This document shows positions 5,806 to 7,054 of a stretch of DNA of 7,054 nucleotides, one piece after another (the first letter of the stretch is position 1; every line of letters begins with the position of its first letter). The stretch is from Bacteroidota bacterium (GTDB lineage Bacteria; Bacteroidota; Ignavibacteria; UBA10030; UBA8401), in NCBI GenBank assembly GCA_030824295.1, contig JAVBYA010000317.1, positions 1 to 7,054 on the forward strand, written 5' to 3'. The notes beneath the pieces are model-generated. The model did not search any database and was not told the DNA's origin. It was given only the letters and a program-made list of their open reading frames with translations. Made by a program: the position numbers and the translations under genes.

Positions 5806-7054
5806 ATGAGATCCATTCTACGATTGGTTAGCATCCTGATCCTGGCCGCACAGTTCGGTTCGGCACAGATCACGTCCGCCGCTTCCGGCAACTGGAGCGA
5901 AGGGACCACTTGGACCGGCGGTGTCGTTCCGACCTCCGCCAATGATGTGATCATCTCGGCAGGACACACGGTAACAGTGGACGGCGGGACTGCGGAGTGC
6001 AATGCCATCTCGTTCGGTGATGTCTTGTCCAAACTCTCGATGGCCTCTTCTTCCAGCATGTTGACCGTGTATGGCAATTTCGCCAATACGAACGGAACGG
6101 CCGCAACGGCAACAGCGGTTATCACCGGGGACGCTGTCACATCGGTCAGTGTCACTGCCGGCGGAACCGGGTATGCTGCGGCTCCGACCGTAACCTTGTC
6201 CGGAGGCGGCGGAACCGGTGCGGAAGTGACCGCAACGGTCTCCGGCGGCGTTGTGACCGGGTACGTAGTAACGAACGGCGGTTCTGGATATACCTCGGCA
6301 CCGACCGTGACGGTGACTGGTGCCATCGGCGTCTTCTCTTCCTGGGCGACCGGCGCTAAACTCCGCTTCGGCGGTACTGCAGTGCAGACGATCTCCGGTC
6401 TCTCTTCCAATACGAGCGGACAGCAGACGACCTTCATGGAAATGCAGGTGAATAAGACCGGCGGAAAGGTGACGACCCCCGCCACGAATGTCATTCTTAA
6501 TCTTGGCACATCGCTGGAGGTCCTTGCCGGCACTTTTGAACTCGGATCGACGGATGATATCCAGGGACGCCTGTTCGACGGCACCGGCGGTGCATCGCCG
6601 GATATCAAAGTCTCTGCCGGGGGTACATTCACGTTGGTCGGAGGAGCAACGCATATCCGCCGCGCTAATAATACCGGTACGGATACGAAACGGATCGGAC
6701 GGTTGATCATCTCCGGTACGGTGAACGTCACGACCACTTCCAGCAACATGCTCAATTTCGATGCGGTCGATGTCGAGTCGGGCGGACAACTCACGGTGAA
6801 CACGATCTCTGCTGGGTTCTTCAATCCGGATACTGTGAATGTGAAAGCGGGCGGAATATTACTGATGAGCACCACGAACAACGTCTGGATCTCGTCCGAT
6901 ACCTGTGTTGTGAACCTCATGACCAATGGTGTTTACAAGGTGGAGACCTCCACAACGAATTTCCCGCCGACGTTCATCAACAATGGGACCGTGCGGTACC
7001 AGCGGTCTGCCAGTGATGGAAGTCAGACCATCGTCGACATGAACTACCACCGGC
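5806..7054 (+). CDS. Beta-rich surface protein, paralogue of the 835-residue protein, 3' end beyond window
   Basis: The frame is open from the ATG at 5806 to the window edge, giving 416 codons. Residues 1-20 are a Sec signal peptide, cleaved at GSA^Q. The mature start ITSAASGNWSEGTTW, then VVPTSANDVII and GHTVTVD, aligns with residues 21-58 of the upstream protein. Similarity continues through VFSSWATGAKLRF, GTFELGSTDDI, HIRRANN, VNVKAGG, FINNGTVRY and DGSQTIVDMNYHR, so residue 416 here corresponds to residue 341 there. The main difference is an extra stretch at residues 93-175 of glycine-rich repeats. A cysteine at residue 65 is shared by both proteins. By homology the missing part should hold the LPVELVSF linker and a T9SS sorting tail, but this cannot be seen. 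DNA of the two copies is clearly diverged at synonymous sites, so the duplication is not recent. The function is probably that of the paralogue: a secreted structural or adhesive protein. Confidence 0.85.
   Translation, partial: MRSILRLVSILILAAQFGSAQITSAASGNWSEGTTWTGGVVPTSANDVIISAGHTVTVDGGTAECNAISFGDVLSKLSMASSSSMLTVYGNFANTNGTAATATAVITGDAVTSVSVTAGGTGYAAAPTVTLSGGGGTGAEVTATVSGGVVTGYVVTNGGSGYTSAPTVTVTGAIGVFSSWATGAKLRFGGTAVQTISGLSSNTSGQQTTFMEMQVNKTGGKVTTPATNVILNLGTSLEVLAGTFELGSTDDIQGRLFDGTGGASPDIKVSAGGTFTLVGGATHIRRANNTGTDTKRIGRLIISGTVNVTTTSSNMLNFDAVDVESGGQLTVNTISAGFFNPDTVNVKAGGILLMSTTNNVWISSDTCVVNLMTNGVYKVETSTTNFPPTFINNGTVRYQRSASDGSQTIVDMNYHR
6133..6324 (+). repeat. Two in-frame glycine-rich GGxGYxxAPTVT repeat units
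   Basis: Unit 1 (6133-6249, 39 residues) reads AVTSVSVTAGGTGYAAAPTV and continues into SGGGGTGAEVTATVSGG. Unit 2 (6250-6324, about 25 residues, shorter) reads VVTGYVVTNGGSGYTSAPTV and ends VTGA. The units match as protein but differ at many third codon positions, so they are an old protein-level repeat and not a recent DNA duplication. They lie in the stretch absent from the paralogue at 2312-4819. Confidence 0.8.

Noticed and set aside
5763..6926. 387-codon open frame on the - strand
   Set aside because: It lies wholly opposite the second surface-protein gene, and its translation is a Val/Pro/Thr-rich low-complexity sequence as expected from the complement of Thr/Gly/Val codons. No domain or ribosome site is evident.

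Overview
The window looks like chromosomal DNA from a Gram-negative bacterium of the Bacteroidota/Chlorobiota (FCB) side of the tree, most like the Ignavibacteria/Kapabacteria-type lineages. The main evidence is a complete type IX secretion (T9SS) C-terminal sorting domain with the motif NFPNPFNPTT. It is preceded by the LPVELVSF linker domain common in these phyla. Every signal peptide in the window is followed directly by glutamine. The genes also carry recognisable Shine-Dalgarno sequences, which classical Bacteroidia and Flavobacteriia mostly lack, and the sequence is moderately GC-rich. The exact lineage is inference.

All five genes lie on the + strand, packed head to tail with 10, 55, -1 and 36 bases between them. 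In order they are: (1) the 3' end of a large protein with an IPT/TIG domain followed by a beta-propeller (1-968, its beginning lies before the window); (2) an outer-membrane beta-barrel porin of alginate-export-like appearance (979-2256); (3) an 835-residue T9SS-secreted, beta-rich surface protein (2312-4819); (4) an exported homologue of N-formylglutamate amidohydrolase (4819-5769), whose ATG overlaps the preceding stop codon; (5) the first 416 codons of a second surface protein (5806 to the window end). Gene 5 is a clear paralogue of gene 3 but carries an extra module of about 75 residues made of glycine-rich GGxGYxxAPTVT repeats.

Four of the five products have a visible Sec signal peptide, and the fifth has an extracytoplasmic domain composition, so the whole cluster is a cell-envelope and secretion locus. 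A plausible picture is one transcription unit supplying an outer-membrane channel, one or more adhesin-like or structural surface proteins delivered by T9SS, and a periplasmic metallo-amidohydrolase. No tRNA, rRNA, CRISPR array, insertion sequence or convincing terminator was seen. There is no gene-free stretch over 300 bases; the longest gap is 55 bases.
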